Assembly: GCA_002633005.1 (NCBI GenBank)
Contig: NMRA01001268.1
Location: 1 to 32,584 of the forward strand
Origin: Phoronis australis
Taxonomy: Eukaryota > Phoronida > Phoronidae
Direction of reading: 5' to 3'
Length of the DNA: 32,584 nucleotides
Under the pieces are notes generated by a model that saw only the letters and a program-made list of their open reading frames with translations, did not search any database and had not been told where the DNA came from. The position numbers and the translations under genes were made by a program. Each line of letters starts with the position of its first letter. The first letter of the stretch is position 1. Positions 9,151-22,740 of the stretch are shown here, piece after piece.

Positions 9151-9418
9151 CTAAAAAACAAAATATTTTGTGATAACCACATTTAACGAGGTTTTCATAA
9201 GTATTTCATTTACTCCTAAATGTTTGAAACTTTTTTCGCTTCAACGGTGCAACAAAATCTGTGCCTTCTGTTAGAAAATCAACTTTTGATTTTGGCCACT
9301 TAGGGATATAAGATCAATCTTATCTTGTTCTTCACTGGGACAGGGAATGATTTATAAGTTTGAAAACAACCGACAGACCATTATTGTCTCAGGTCAAACT
9401 CATGAAATCTGGTCCCTG

Positions 9419-10035
9419 GTTTATACACAGGCATACACTGAGCAGTGACGCGTATCGCCACACAATTAAGGAAAGGTAGAAAAAGGTTGGCAAGCCAAGA
9501 TTACAGTTAAAGAATATAAATCGGTAAATAAAACACAAACAAGAATGGATCAACTGAAATTTGAAATTTTCGGTGGTAACAACTTCCTTTATCAACAAAA
9601 CAGAAATAAAGTAAAATCAAACACAAAATGACAATTGACATATAAGATATGGTGTAATGAAAATGATACATTTTTGCGTAAAAAATTCAATGACATATTT
9701 TAAGTTTTTATGTTCAATCCATGAGGTTCTATTGTATTCAGTTTGTCTATCCAATATTGTTCTCTTTTAAGTCTGTGAGGGGTACTGGGGTGTTGGAGTT
9801 TTTCTATTATTTGTACAGAAAGATCTTGAATATTATGGTTTTTGGAATTGAAATGATTACCTACAGTATCAGAAATGTTTTTATGTATTATGTTAAATCT
9901 ATGATTACGAAACCGAGTTAAAGAATGAAATTCTTTTTTACTTAATTGTTTCAGAGCAAAGTACGGTATTCCTAGGATTTTAAATCATGAAAGTTTTGTT
10001 ATATCAGAACATGAGGTTTGGAAATTAGACAGTTA
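9419..10035 (-). mobile_element. Penelope-like element 3' relic with GIY-YIG endonuclease end
   Basis: A minus-strand frame ending with TAA at 9700-9702 reads EFHSLTRFRNHRFNIIHKNI, then GNHFNSKNHNIQDL, then LKREQYWIDKLNTIEPHGLN. This is the distal part of the GIY-YIG domain (R..H, HFN..H, E..WI..L.T) at the C-terminus of Penelope-like retroelements. Upstream it continues as NFQTSCSDITK with an in-frame TGA at 9985-9987. The 3' flank (9419-9500) recurs at 21281-21360, so it belongs to the element. The reverse transcriptase part is missing. Confidence 0.65.
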
Positions 10036-12781
10036 TTTATTGTGTTCGAAAAGGTTTACGCGATTTTGATTTAAAAATCAGTATTTTCGATATGCAAAAG
10101 TGAAGAATTTTAAAAATAGTTTCTAATAGATTTCAGAAAACAACTGGTGTGCAATCGCAAATCATCCACTGCACAAAGATCTAGTTTTAGAAACTGGCAC
10201 CAGGGGGCCAGAAGTTTTCGAAGTAATCGACGTCGACTTATTTGATCATCATATTTGCAAAAACTAATGAAGCCTCTTTATGAGGTTTATGAGATACAGT
10301 TGCATACTGCGCGTAGTTTGGCACTGTAAACTACGCATTGGTCTGTCTTTTCTATCGGCTGTTACTAAAAAATAAACAAAAGAGATCGTTTTATATTTCC
10401 TTATTTTCTTAGTCAGACAGCAAATTGGTGAAACATATCATTGGAAATCACCAGCATCCCGCCAGATGATCCCCATACCACTTGAAAATGTTTAAAAATC
10501 AAGTGGGCAAAATTTACCGAGTTTTTGCACCCCAGAGAAGATTAAAGGAAACCCCTTTGAAAAATTTGATTGAAAGATTCAATGTCTACACTTATTTAAA
10601 GCATTATTTTTTCCTTTCCGTGAATATTTTTGTCCCAAACCGTTGCTATTTTCTACCAAAATATTTATGATCCTCTATAACTTAAAAAGTAATGTCCCAA
10701 ATTTTTTTTCAAGCTCTATATCGGTGACCCTAGAGTCGACCTTTTAATCCTATTGGGGGGTCTCAGTCCATAGCTTTTGACTCCTTACAAAAGGGTGCCT
10801 TTTCCAGCTAATCGTCTTTGAAAGATTCCATTATTGCAACAGTGCAAAAACACTGTGCAAAAGGATTTGTTATAGGAAACACAGTGTGTGAAAGTTTGTG
10901 TGGATCCCTTTGAATTGTCAGCTTTCTAAAAAGGTGAAGTGCACCAATTTAACTGCCGCACACCTCGCCAAATGTTGAGTTCATGTAGCCCCCCCCTCGG
11001 AAATATTTTCACGTTGAAAGTCATTCAGGGATAATATTTGATCGTTTTAAACGTAAAAATAGGTCATGTATTTTACGGGTTTTTAGCTTCATCAAAAGAC
11101 TGAAATTGCTGTTCAAATATGTGTAAAAATTTTCACACTTCGTACTTAAGCCAGAGACAAATTGCATATACGATATGTGAATGATCTCTCTTGCAGCATT
11201 ATATTGACAGCAGTACCAGGACCTTGGTAATGTCTTCCCGCTATTATTTTTTAATTCAGATTATTGCTGTATCAGAATCAGATGACGGGCGGATGTAATG
11301 ATTACCTAAAATTCCTGATACCCGCACTTGTTTATGTCAAACTTGAACACATAATCTTTTAGATTTATATTGTGACGAGGGTGCGCATCGTGAAGAATAA
11401 TACACATCACTTTTTGTTTAGGGAAGTCGCGCCCACTTGAAAGTACACGATTCTTACGTGAGGAATAACATGTGAAGTTAAACCCGCGCCTGGTTTCAAG
11501 TGATGCACAGATGCCATAAAGCTCAGACCTCAGAAAAAGTTTTCAAAAAAGATCCAACTGATGTATTTTAGCATCAAATGCGCAAGGACCAGTTTCGAAT
11601 AATTTTTGTCTGCTATGAAAATTGAATTCAGTTTCTGTTTTTGTTTTTGTAATACGTTCTTCAAATGTGATAAATACTTTCATTTTACCATCCTGGAAAC
11701 ACAGTAATCTTTATTTGTCTGTTTGTCAATACTTCACCTATGAATTTTTAATTTATTAATGCTTTTAATCTCCAGTGGCATGTTTACATATCATCAAATT
11801 AGCTATGCAGCAATATATTATTCACTCTACACAAGCGTCTCCCACGAACAGATCAATACAACCTTTTGTTGATTTTCCAAAACACCCAATGATAGAAAAA
11901 TATTCCGACATTCTGCATTGTTACAACAGCCAAAAGTATCGATCGCATTTTTTATGTTTGTTTGGGGATATCGAATTCCTTTTCTTAAATCAAGCATATT
12001 ACCCTGCACTATTGGCAATAGCGAGGATCCGTTTTTATGTACAGCATGTGTAGCTTAGCCTCGTGTACTGGTGAACCGGTTTAGAGTCGTTTGCAAAGTG
12101 AAAAGTGTTGGATTTTAATCGCTGTTTCTGTTGCCATTCATAAAGTTTCATAAAATTCATGCTTTCTGTCAAAAAACAAATTTTGATTTAATGCACTGGT
12201 ATCTTGACGAACTTTTCTTATTCCTTACTCTGTTCAGGAGTGATCTCTTGGCTCGGAAGACATTTCTTCTTGCAAACCTGATAAAATTCCACCTCAGTGT
12301 GTAAGCTTAGTGCATGAACAAAATATTCGACGTTCACTTTCAATTCGAAATTCAAAAAAGCCTGCACTTCACTATGCGGGCCACTGTACCGTAACATATA
12401 ACAAACTTAATTTGTTCTACTATTTGTTGATTGATCGGTTTAGGCATTCACATACTACTTTTTAGGTGGTCTCGCTGCGCTACGTAAGAGTAGACATTTA
12501 CTTCTAGGTCCTTGTTACCCTATGGTATAGCCACCACGCACGTTCAAGGTACGTGGTGGACGCGATGTAATAATATAAAGTGTCCGGTAATCGTCTGCAC
12601 AATCCTGTCATCCACGCAAACACATCTGGTCACTTGTCAAAGTTGCCACGAACGGCCCGAATTCAAGGATTACGAGACTAGTACCAACTTCATTATTATT
12701 ATAGTTAGTAATACCATCAATAAGTGCAACAATTTTGATGTCGTTGTTCATATACATAACTTTGAAATGTAACTTTAACTA
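10036..12781. other. No gene seen; AT-rich, probably old repeat debris
   Basis: Only short spurious open frames. An inverted repeat CCACCACG/CGTGGTGG lies at 12531-12559. No exon-like sequence was recognised on either strand. Confidence 0.5.
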
Positions 12782-12989
12782 AGTGGCGGATCTAGGATAT
12801 CATAAGGGGGGGGCCAACATTTTGCCTTGGGCAACTGTGCTTTGCGATTGTATGCGAAAACCTTGCTCGAAAAAGCGGGGGCTCGAATTTCTGGACCTCG
12901 TACTACGGGAAGCCGTTAGTGCAGGCCGTCAGGCACGTGTTAACAGGCCTGAGCTCCCTCAGCCGCATATTAAGTACCACCGGAATTAA
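12782..12989 (+). mobile_element. Transposon-like terminus beginning AGTGGCGGATCTAGGATA
   Basis: The 18 bases at 12782-12799 recur exactly at 32567-32584, where the window ends. Here a run of G follows. Starts of this form (AGTGGCGGATC then G-rich) are common at the ends of hAT-like elements in many animals; this is a recollection, not a search. No partner terminus or transposase frame was found. Confidence 0.35.
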
Positions 12990-14356
12990 TCAGTGCTCAG
13001 TATTTCCTCACGCTCTTGATGTTTTTTTTTTTGCAGCAGCTAAATCCACCTATGATCGTAACTGTAATGGATATGCTGGGGCTCAGTAGTTGCATATACG
13101 GTACACCTCAGAATTTGACTAAAAGACTGCTGCAATTTTTAAAGCGTGAGCGATAATCATCACATTCAAACTGTGTTTTCTATTGATGCGTTTTGAGGTA
13201 AAGCCTGGAACGCATCCAATTTTGTTCGTGTTTTCAAAGAGTCGTAATCCAGTCTGGAATGTTGAATGTTTTTGTTACTCGAATATTGGACTCGTGGCAT
13301 TTGACAAGTATCCGCTGCCTATGCGTGCACGCATCAGGTTCGAGCATTAAAGACGCGATCAACGAGGACATTCTGTAAAAACTGCTTTGATTTCTGTCCT
13401 TATACGCTCGGATCTGGTATTTTCCTTTAAGTCACTTGTACAAATACCATAACGAAAGCCTGCGAACATCGTACAATTTTTTGTTATTTCGTGTGTACGA
13501 ACTCTTCATGTGGCCGTTCATAAGCAATTCACAAACTATTTTGTAGCCCAGTCGTTGGTATTTTTCCGCACGCATAAGAACGCCCCTCGACGTAGCGCGG
13601 CCTCAAGAAGGTTTTTCAAACACCGTAGATGTACGCCGGATATGTGTGGACAGGTTACAGTCAGTAAGAGATTTCAGAACAAACAAAAATTGATGGTAAA
13701 TGCAAAAATGCCTAAACCTGTTCTTGTGTGCTTAGTACAGCATTTGTCTTAAGCCTTTCAAGCGGGAGATTTATGTGGTGTTCACACGAGCCCAGAGAGG
13801 GGTCCCTCAAACGCTCGTAAGGTGAAATTACCTAACCCGTGCAGCTGAATCGTCCTTTGGGGTGCAAGCCAAAGTTGAAGTGTCCTCATTCCACTACTTG
13901 CATTTTTTCGCAAAACCTTGCGAAGGCTTCGAGTTGGGTTCATGACAGCTGCGACGGTTTTGTAATAATTTGAAAATAAAATATTCGCGAGCAATAATGC
14001 GAGTCCTCTCGACTCTCTTGGGTGCGACCCCATGCGAATGTTTTGAGAAATGTTGTACATTCCCCGTAAAGTCGTTTCCGAGAAATGAGGTATCAGTATT
14101 ATTGTGATTCTAGAAGTACAGTGAATAGAATATTTTGGATGAACAGCTGCGTCGAATTCGTAAACTTTTTCAGGTATTTATTATCAAACAAACAAATAAG
14201 TATTCTCGCATGTACACCTCAGGGGAGACAATTCTCGTATCTCGTACAAAGTAAACAATTTCTACATGGAGTTAACGTGAACAAAGAATTTTTTCTCATT
14301 TCGCAGATAAGCTGTCATAAAAAGTTTTTATATGTAATTAATTTTTCAGCATTATA
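12990..14356. other. No gene seen
   Basis: Short open frames on both strands have no recognisable motif. No repeat structure was identified. Confidence 0.45.
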
Positions 14357-16745
14357 TTACTCATAAGTATATGTAATAAACCTGTGAAACTTTGTTATAT
14401 TTTTGTGACATCTCTCCATGTAGATGTTCTGTTTGGCTAGTACTAAGAAGCAAAATGTTAAATAAAAAATCGTGCGTCTCATAAAGTCCAAGAATAACAC
14501 GTTCGTAAGAGAGATAGTTGGGAACCTGAATTCGACACTAACATTTGAAGTAACTTTCCGAATTCCTTCCATAAATCTTGTACAAGGCGACATTCCTAAA
14601 AACATGTGACAGCGTCTCTGGAGTTTTATTACTAAAGGAACATACATTAGAATCCCGAACACGGATTTTGAATAAAAAGGTATTTGCTGCAATAATCCTG
14701 TGCAGTATTCTAAATTTGAACCATTTAATGTTGGGATCCTATGTAATTTCATAAGCCAATGCGTATATTTTCTTCCAATTTAAACTATCTCCTAACTCTA
14801 TTTCCATTTACACTCGGACATAGAACGTTTCTTAACGTCATTAAAGACTGAACAAAAATGTCTACAACCCTTCAAATGTTTCCGTAAGTGAGTAATTGCT
14901 AAACACATGCAAAGACAGTAGACATTAACACTTTTAAATTTACTTTGAAATAGACTTTTTTGAAACCTTCTTAGAACAGAAACAACACCATTATATTCTA
15001 CAAAGTTGGTTTTTACATCAAACCCGTTTTCCATATGGTTCAAACTAACGAAATCGCCATCAGAGTTATACACATCTCTAATAAATCTTAAGCCTTTTAC
15101 AGAGCAGTTCTTATAAAAAACACTTGTGCCTCCGATCGCCAAGTTACTATTAAGCCACAAAGGTTGATTCAAAAAGCCCTCTTCACTCGCAACAATTATT
15201 TTCTTGTAGAAAGATGTCATACTTCCAAATACGTAGTGCCAGTAGGAATTACCAATTAGAGTTAACTTCGAATTTAAGTTAATAAAGTCACCTCCAAATG
15301 AAGCAAAATTCTTTAAGAACGGGTAGATTGAGTACAGTAATTCCCCACTTTTAGACGCAGGGGTTTCAAGATATCTACGGGCCATGGCGAGTTTTAAAGC
15401 TTTGCTGAAAGAATGCATATTAAGCATCTGAAGTCCCCTTTGATCAAGTCTTAAACAAGCCATAGTTGGTTTAATTTTATCATTGCGAGCCTGCCATGCA
15501 AATCTAAAAACTGTCGTATTCAATTCACCCAAGATTTTTACTGGTGGATTTGGTAAGCTTGACAACAAAAAATTAAGTTTAGAAATAGCTAATGCTTTAA
15601 TTACAGTTACTCTACCAAACAGCGTTAAATTTCGTCGTCGACTCGAACTTTTTAATAATGACTTATTCTTGCAGTGAAGTTGTTATGCGTCATACTATCT
15701 AATTGAGGGTCAAAATACATCCACAGACATACTTTCATTTGTAGGAATCATGTCATCACTTCCACTTTTACTTCCAAACCATATGGCTTTGTTTTGTCCA
15801 CATTCACTTGGAGACATGAGACACTAGCAAACAAATGTAGTGCATTCAATGACAAATTCTACCCATCCAATGTAATTAATTTGTCGTCTGCATATTGCGA
15901 AATTAGAATACCCCTTTTTTCCTGCAACTACACCAGCAATATTTTTATTATTCTTGATGAAATACCCCAAAATCTACGCGCACATCACGAAAATGTAGGG
16001 AGACAAAGGGTCACCTTGTCTGTAGCCACGTGAAACATTGAATCAGGAAGATGGGTGACCATTTCTGACAACACGTGACTTAATATTACTGTAAAAGACT
16101 TTCACCCACCTTCTGATCGACCAACCAAAGTAAAGGAAAGATAAGTTTTTTTGAATAAAATTCCACCATAGTGAGTCAAATGCTTTCTCAAAATCAATCA
16201 GTAAAAGCAGTCCTGGTTTGTTAGCTGTCTGGGCATAAAATATTAAATCATTTTTATATTTTCGTTCAAATTTCTTCCAGAAAAGAAACCTGTCTGGTCC
16301 TTACTGGTTAATTTTCCCAAAACAGATTTTAAGCGTTCAGCCACAACCGAAGAAGCCGATTTATACACATGTATGTCAATTTGAGTAAGGATATGGATCT
16401 CCAGTTTTTCAAATAAAGTTTACTTTTATCTGCTCCCTTAGGGATGCAGGTAATCCCTATTTCTATGTTAATGATACCTGGCCAACAGCAAAACCAGTAT
16501 TAAGTAGGCGAACAACAAAATGTCCAATGTCAGCCCAAAAAAATCCAAACATTCCTCTGAAAAACCATCAGAGCCCGGGCTCTTGTCGTTTTTCCATTTT
16601 TTTTTTTTAAGAATTGTGTGACTTCGTCATATGTAAGAAGGCCTAATTTTTCATTTTGTGTCTCATTCGTAAACTTGCTCATTAAAATCAGATTAAAAAT
16701 TGATTTTGGCATCATTTACAAAAATACTTGAAGTGTTAAAACACC
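14357..16745 (-). mobile_element. L1/Tx1-type LINE ORF2 relic (reverse transcriptase to C-terminus)
   Basis: Read from 16745 down: LTYDEVTQFL followed by the shifted KNDKSPGSDGFSEE; then GITCIPKG and KNWRSISLL; then KLTSKDQTGFFSGRN; then LIDFEKAFDSLWW; then GYRQGDPLSPYIFV; then SQYADD (the catalytic YADD). An intact 256-residue frame follows at 14798-15568, with FAWQARNDKIK and PLWLNSNLAIGG typical of the L1/Tx1 C-terminal region. A last shifted piece ends near 14400. At least five frameshifts or stops separate the segments. No endonuclease domain is present, so it is 5'-truncated, as usual for LINE insertions. Confidence 0.85.
14798..15568 (-). pseudogene. L1/Tx1 ORF2 C-terminal fragment, 256 residues still open
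   Basis: Longest surviving open part of the LINE above. It begins MLSSLPNPPVKILGELN and carries the W-x-G/A-R-x-D-K-I-K and PLW-x-N-S-N motifs of the region after the reverse transcriptase thumb. It ends at a stop before the cysteine-containing tail, which resumes in another frame at 14357-14752. It is not a host gene. Confidence 0.8.
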
Positions 16746-18466
16746 TTTTTGACTGGCAAATATAAACAGTTCGGAGCCCAATCTGTTTCAACTGGTTATA
16801 CATGTTTTTCTTCTCATATTCCACACAATATGCCTACAAGTCTGCATGCATGCACAAGTAACAGTAGCCGCGTTGCACACACTACTTCCAGGACACGTCA
16901 ATGTTTTCCGCAGTTCTTTCAAGCTCATCACCTCTATTGTTAGGCTGTACTCATCTTATCTGGACACGGTTATTGGTTTCTACTGAAATGAGTAACTACA
17001 TCTTTGTGATGAGTCATGCAGGAGAATACACAAACTCAGTTATGTCAGATCAAGTTACTCCTTGAACGAGATTTGCCTAAGCAGTTTCACGTATGCGTAC
17101 TTTCACTTTTCCTTGTCTTTGTAAAATACTGCGCTTTCTAGTTCACGGTATACCAGGCTTGGTGACGATATGTACGAAGTGTCTGTGATTCCAAGTGTAG
17201 AATAAATGCTGTCAAACGTAAAGGAATACTATTTTAGGCTAATTCAACGGTTGACACATTGAATGCATTTTGTTTGACTTATTTTCAATAACGAGACCCA
17301 AATTTACTGCTGGTGCAAAAATAATATTTTAATTAGACCAAAATGTGTTTTTAGTTGATGTTTGTCACGCCTGTGAGGTAACCCACAAAGAATAGTCAGA
17401 ATAAGCTATTTGATTTTTTTTTGTAATAATACCTGGACAAAGCAAGTTCAACGAAGCGACAAACTCATTTTTGCGTTTCCATTTCAATGGACTGAATTTG
17501 AACAATGCATAAAAACAATAAACGAAATCAATATTGATTGACTTTACATTGTTGCAGCCTTCGGGAGCATGACACAGTTAAGGGCGTCAAATGAATATTT
17601 TCATTGCTTTGACTGGCGATGTATCCATTGCTAGGCAGACTTGTATTACTTGTGGTAATTGCCGAGCAAGCATATTTGATGTTTAGAAATTGAGCTAAGT
17701 TCGTTTAAACCGGCTCAGTACACTCGATGTGCTACGTTGCCTTTTGTATAAAAAATCGGACAAGAAATACTGAAATATTACTGAAAACTATGTTGAAATC
17801 TATGGTTACCCTGATAAAATTGAACGTGGATGCAGACTTCCCAAACTTATGCCGGAGTCGGAGAGCAGAGGTTGTCGATTATACAAGATTGCAGGGGCAC
17901 TGGCAGATATTTACGTCATAAAATACATGTTGTTTTCGCAAACTAGTCAAATCCATTGTCCAGTTTGACTATTCACATTCGCGTGTTCAGCTAGCATGCT
18001 GACAACTAAATAAAAATTTGTTTAAACCAATGGAAAAATATTAACGTTTAACTTAGTTGTTGTCGTCCTGCTGCAGGGACGAGTTCTACACATAACCGAT
18101 CAGGCCAACGCTTTATTGGGAATCGAAATATGTAAATTAGTTTTAACGTTTTGCAAATGAGGGTCCTTAACACACCAAACCCCAAGCAACATCCCTGTCC
18201 GTCCTCAAAACTGAAATCTTAAAGAAACGGCCAAGAACAGACCAACTTTGATTTAAGTTCGACAATTTCCCTGTAGGATTCTTGCTCGCTCAAATTACGT
18301 AATCATAAGTTTGCTTGTACCACTTATGAATTAGTTGAAAACAACGTGACAAAACTTTTAAATACTTCGGAACGCCTGATGCTACAGGGTATAAGATAAC
18401 GTGAGAGACGACGGTCAGACCCACGGTTTCCACGGCCCGCCGTCATACCAGGCCTGCGTTCAGTAG
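16746..18466. other. No gene seen
   Basis: No recognisable frame, RNA gene or repeat unit was found. Short open frames lack motifs. Confidence 0.45.
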
Positions 18467-18526
18467 ACGCTAGGACCTACGCTAGGACCTACGCTAGGAC
18501 CTACGCTAGGACCTACGCTAGGACCT
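18467..18526 (+). repeat. 12-bp minisatellite, five units of ACGCTAGGACCT
   Basis: Five exact 12-base units, followed by a degenerate AGCTAAAACCTAG. On the minus strand each unit contains AGGT, the exon/donor consensus, but no flanking exon is recognisable. Confidence 0.95.
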
Positions 18527-21280
18527 AGCTAAAACCTAGTCAAAGTCACGTGTTCTTATTTAAAATACACAGCACTATCTCACGTAATCTCGCGAAGTCT
18601 TGCTTTTTAGCGGGGTCCTTGCGTTACTGAACGGGAGGCAGTACTAGTACTAGAAACTAGTTTCACTTTTGATTATCACCCACTTCACTTTCCTGGTATC
18701 GCTCTTGTTGTAGGCTTAGCAGCGGTGTGGATGGGCCTGATCCCCCTGAAAATGCGTTGCAAGGGCGCAAAAATCGCAGTTTAGGGGCGTCAAATCAAAA
18801 AACGTACTGCTTCAAACTGGGTACATAAAATTTCACTCTTCGCTGTTTTGGCTGTAACAAATGTTGTACTCTTTTCCTTACATGACGGGGAGCGTTGTTT
18901 TGTAGTTGTTTTTACGACGCGCACTGTCACGAATGTCGTTCTTGCCTAGTGCCTTGTGGACCCGACACAGGATCTTCAACTGTCAGATGTTTGGTCTAAA
19001 AATCAGAAGCTACCATTTGCAGATTTAGATCTATCGCTACCGCGGGAAAAATTGTCGCATTAGGGCAAAAATTCTGGCAAATCCAGACAAAATTGGACAG
19101 GGATCATCCGGTGGAAATATACAAGAGAAACTATGGATGCTATGTGTCGCACCGTCTCAAAGAGAGAAGATGTCTGGACTTTCAAATTGCTGGCAATAAA
19201 ACCAGTAGCGATGAGCCGGGAAGAACACGTCGTAGTTTCACAAATAATTATTCAATAAAGAACACAAGGGATAGGTTAAATTAGTAAAACATTGGAAATG
19301 TTTTATCTAGGCTGTAAACATAAATTCAAATATTTCGATTTGCTTTATCGTTTCTCAAAAAGTTTTATGCAATTATCGACTCGATGACCGGAAAACGTGA
19401 CTAAGAAAAAAGTTTGGTTCCAAGAACAGAAAACTGGAAGCGCTCAAGGACCAAGAAATCAAACAACTGCTGTTGTTCATGTGAAATTTCCTTTAAGTTA
19501 GCGACAGCGAAGCAGAAGCATGCTCATCTAATTTACATGTATGCCCAGCATTCGAACCAAGAGAAACCGATTAGGTGTACCAAACTCTAGGCTATTGACG
19601 ACGACTGCCACAGTGTTAACAAATCATTCGATGTATTAGCACACCATCGAATATTACTGAAAACATGAGTGTCAAACATTCGCCAAATGTTTGTCTTTTC
19701 CGCCCCAGTTTGAAGCTGTAAATCCTCTAAATATCATGTCGCCCACCTGTAGCGAATTGCACGTTGATGAAATATGCGACATGGTGGCTTTGGGTAAACC
19801 TGCAGAAACGTCAAATTATGTTTTCCTTTCTTTTTTGTGTGAGTGCAACTAGACTATACTGCAATAAAAAGGATTTGGAGAAGACGGAAATCCTGAGAAT
19901 GAATCCAACCTAGACCCCCAGCCGGATCACTCATACGTGCACGCATGAAAAAAAAATAGATTACTCGTGTTCGGGTACAAGTTCCATAGGTGGTAACCAC
20001 GACACTAAATTAATTGGGTACGCAGTAGAGTTGTGTTGAAGGGGCGCATTTGTAGGAAAGAAATATGAAAGAGTGTATACGCAAAACAAGAATACAATAA
20101 TGACTGGGATTGTATGTGTACATATTTTTTCATTTAATGGCATATTTGTACAAACTAATTTGGTTACCAACCAAGGTATAAACCGCTAGCGGCTGGTTAC
20201 TACTGATAATTATTACTGATATATGCAAGATGAATTCACAGAAAAAATGTGTTTATTTAGAGTATTGAAAGACACAATCCAAAACTAGAAGCATCGGAGA
20301 TGACCATCGGCGACACACAACCACTGAACATTCGAACATATATAAACATTCATGACATGGCAATTTTCATCATAGTTGCTCATAATATATATTTTTAAAG
20401 TAGAAAGAAAAACCTAATAAAGAATGAGATTGTTTTATCCAAAACGCATTCTAAAAATTGCCGTGATTCAAAAGATATGGTAATGCAATCTGTTTTGAGT
20501 TGATGATTTTTTCCGTAGGAGGCACAGTACACATGTACATGTACGTTGGTCGATAGTTTGTATTGTTAGTAATGTAACTGGGAAATAGTAATGCCCTTGT
20601 TCTGCACGTGTTTTCTCGAAGTGGCCGATATTCTTGGACTAATTCTATGTAGTGGAAGCACAGATATCTTAATACATGTGATGTCTATGAGTGGAAGTAT
20701 CTAGGGTGCATTTTGTTTATAAATTTGAAGTAACAGTTTAAGTAAGATAATGTAAATATATCCGGAAAAAGTAACATGCGTAGAGTTTTACAAATTGGGA
20801 GAGTGTGGCTAAGAATTGTTTACATCTCGAAAAGCTTCTTTGTAGCATGTTTAACCCTGTGTAAACTTCGAATGAACAAACAATTATCCCATATGTAATT
20901 GGAGATAGAATGGGTGACTAAACATGCTCATTTGAAACTAGGCCATTAAATTGAGTTTGTGCCAAAGCGATCTTGTTTGTTTCGAGGAGGATAAAAAGCA
21001 TATCGATACCTTTTCTTTACTAAATTCTGTTTTGATATTCAAAACGTGTACACTGTCCCGGAAAATTTGAGATATCACATTCACAATATGCGGCAAATAA
21101 CACTGTGTGGGGTGCATTTTCTCACCTGGGCCCATCTATAAAGAACTGTCAACACCGTCACTTTGGAAACCCCTTCCACACGATGCGCCATGACGTAGTA
21201 GGACGTAGGCTCACGTTTACGCAGTGCACCACGCGTTTCCTTTTTAATTCGGCTCAAACTCAGCTTAATCTTGAAACGCT
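18527..21280. other. No gene seen
   Basis: AT-rich sequence with scattered short frames. A small palindromic run ACATGTACATGTAC lies near 20530. Nothing supports a gene. Confidence 0.45.
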
Positions 21281-22688
21281 GGTTTATACACAGGTTTACA
21301 CTGTGCAGTGACCCGTTTCGTCACACAACTAAGGAAACATATAAAAAAGTTGACAAACTAAAATTAAGAACTATGGTTTTAACCGCAATCATTATGAGGT
21401 TTAACTATGTGTAGGCGGTACTACTGCAGTCTTTCGCTGATTACCATGCTGTATTTAGATTATTTACGCTATGATTTGTGGAGAAAGTTCATTCATGCGG
21501 CAGAAAATGACACATCTGTTTAGCTTGTTTGCTTGCAATACATAACGAAAACTCGCAATGTCTTGCATGTTATCGCTCTTCTAGCAAGAAACTATGACTA
21601 CGGAGTGAACGCCAGGACTCCAATATCGGCCAAGTGTCCCGCGGGTCGTCAACAGTATGAATTGGTGAGTTTAACTGCATCGTTTCAGTAACGGATTTTT
21701 TTCTCGTTCTCATTTCAATTCTACTATTTAGTTGACCTTAATTTTCGGTTCATAAGCAAACATTGAATTGTGTAGCTGTTGGCAATTGTTCACGAAAACA
21801 TTTAAAACTTTCTTATAATTACGGCGACGCTGAAGCGAACGAGTAACAAGCATCTCATTTAAAAACAAATTCAAAGCGAAAGTGTATGGGAAAAAATAAT
21901 CGATATTAAAATGAATGGTTGTCTTTGTTGTCATTAATTTTAGAGTAATTTCATTCGAAAGTTATGCTTAAGCTTTTGGTCTTTTAGATTTACGCATGTT
22001 GACAAGTGACCTGCGTTCGAAATACACACTCACCCATTGGCCCAGATTTGCGGCCCTATGTGGATGTGATCTTATATTCAACTAACTGACCCAGCACATT
22101 CACTTGCTGAAGCTCGAACTCTCGAACTGACTGATTTCTCGTTATAACTATATGAATATTACAGAATCTCTAGGGCATAATCTTAAAAACCATTATAACA
22201 AAGATGTTGCACTCAAAAAGTAGCCGACTCGCTCAGAGTTAGTTTACAGAGTATTTTAACGAACAGAGCGCAGTAAAGAATTCAGCCCGTCTCAAATCAA
22301 AGCCAAGTCTAAAGGAGATCTTTAGGTATTGATTCCGAGCTATAGCATGAAAAAAGTGTCATCTTTAGTAAACTTGTCAGTTACAGGCTTTATAAATATG
22401 ATCTTATAATGGAAGAGTATGTTCAGTGTTTAGACACTAATGGCATTTATCTGTTGTTGCTATATTTAGATCTGTAAACCATTCAGTGAAAATCGAATAT
22501 GAGAGATCCCCAAGCGAAGAGCGTTTGTGTACAGCATGTTCTACAAGAGTAGTTGAAGAATGAAATTCATTTTTACTCGACTGTCCTGCATACGCTGGTT
22601 TGTGAGCAAAGTACGGTATTTTTCTAGGCTTGTAAATAAGGAAAAGTTTCGCAACTATATCTGTACGTAAGGTTTGGAAATTAGCCAT
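21281..22688 (-). mobile_element. Second Penelope-like relic, related to 9419-10035
   Basis: The 83-residue minus-strand frame at 22437-22688 (ANFQTLRTDIVAKLFLIYK, IPYFAHKPA, SKNEFHSSTTL) aligns with the frame of the first relic (SNFQTSCSDITK, IPYFALK, KKEFHSLTR) and then diverges before the HFN motif. The 3' block GGTTTATACACAGG...ACTAAGGAAA at 21281-21340 matches 9419-9480. The two matching blocks are about 1.16 kb apart here against 0.28 kb in the first relic, so other sequence has been inserted between them. Confidence 0.55.
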
Positions 22689-22740
22689 TTATCTATCGTT
22701 TTCGAAGAAGACGTACACTCTGATGTGTTATTTTTAGGGT

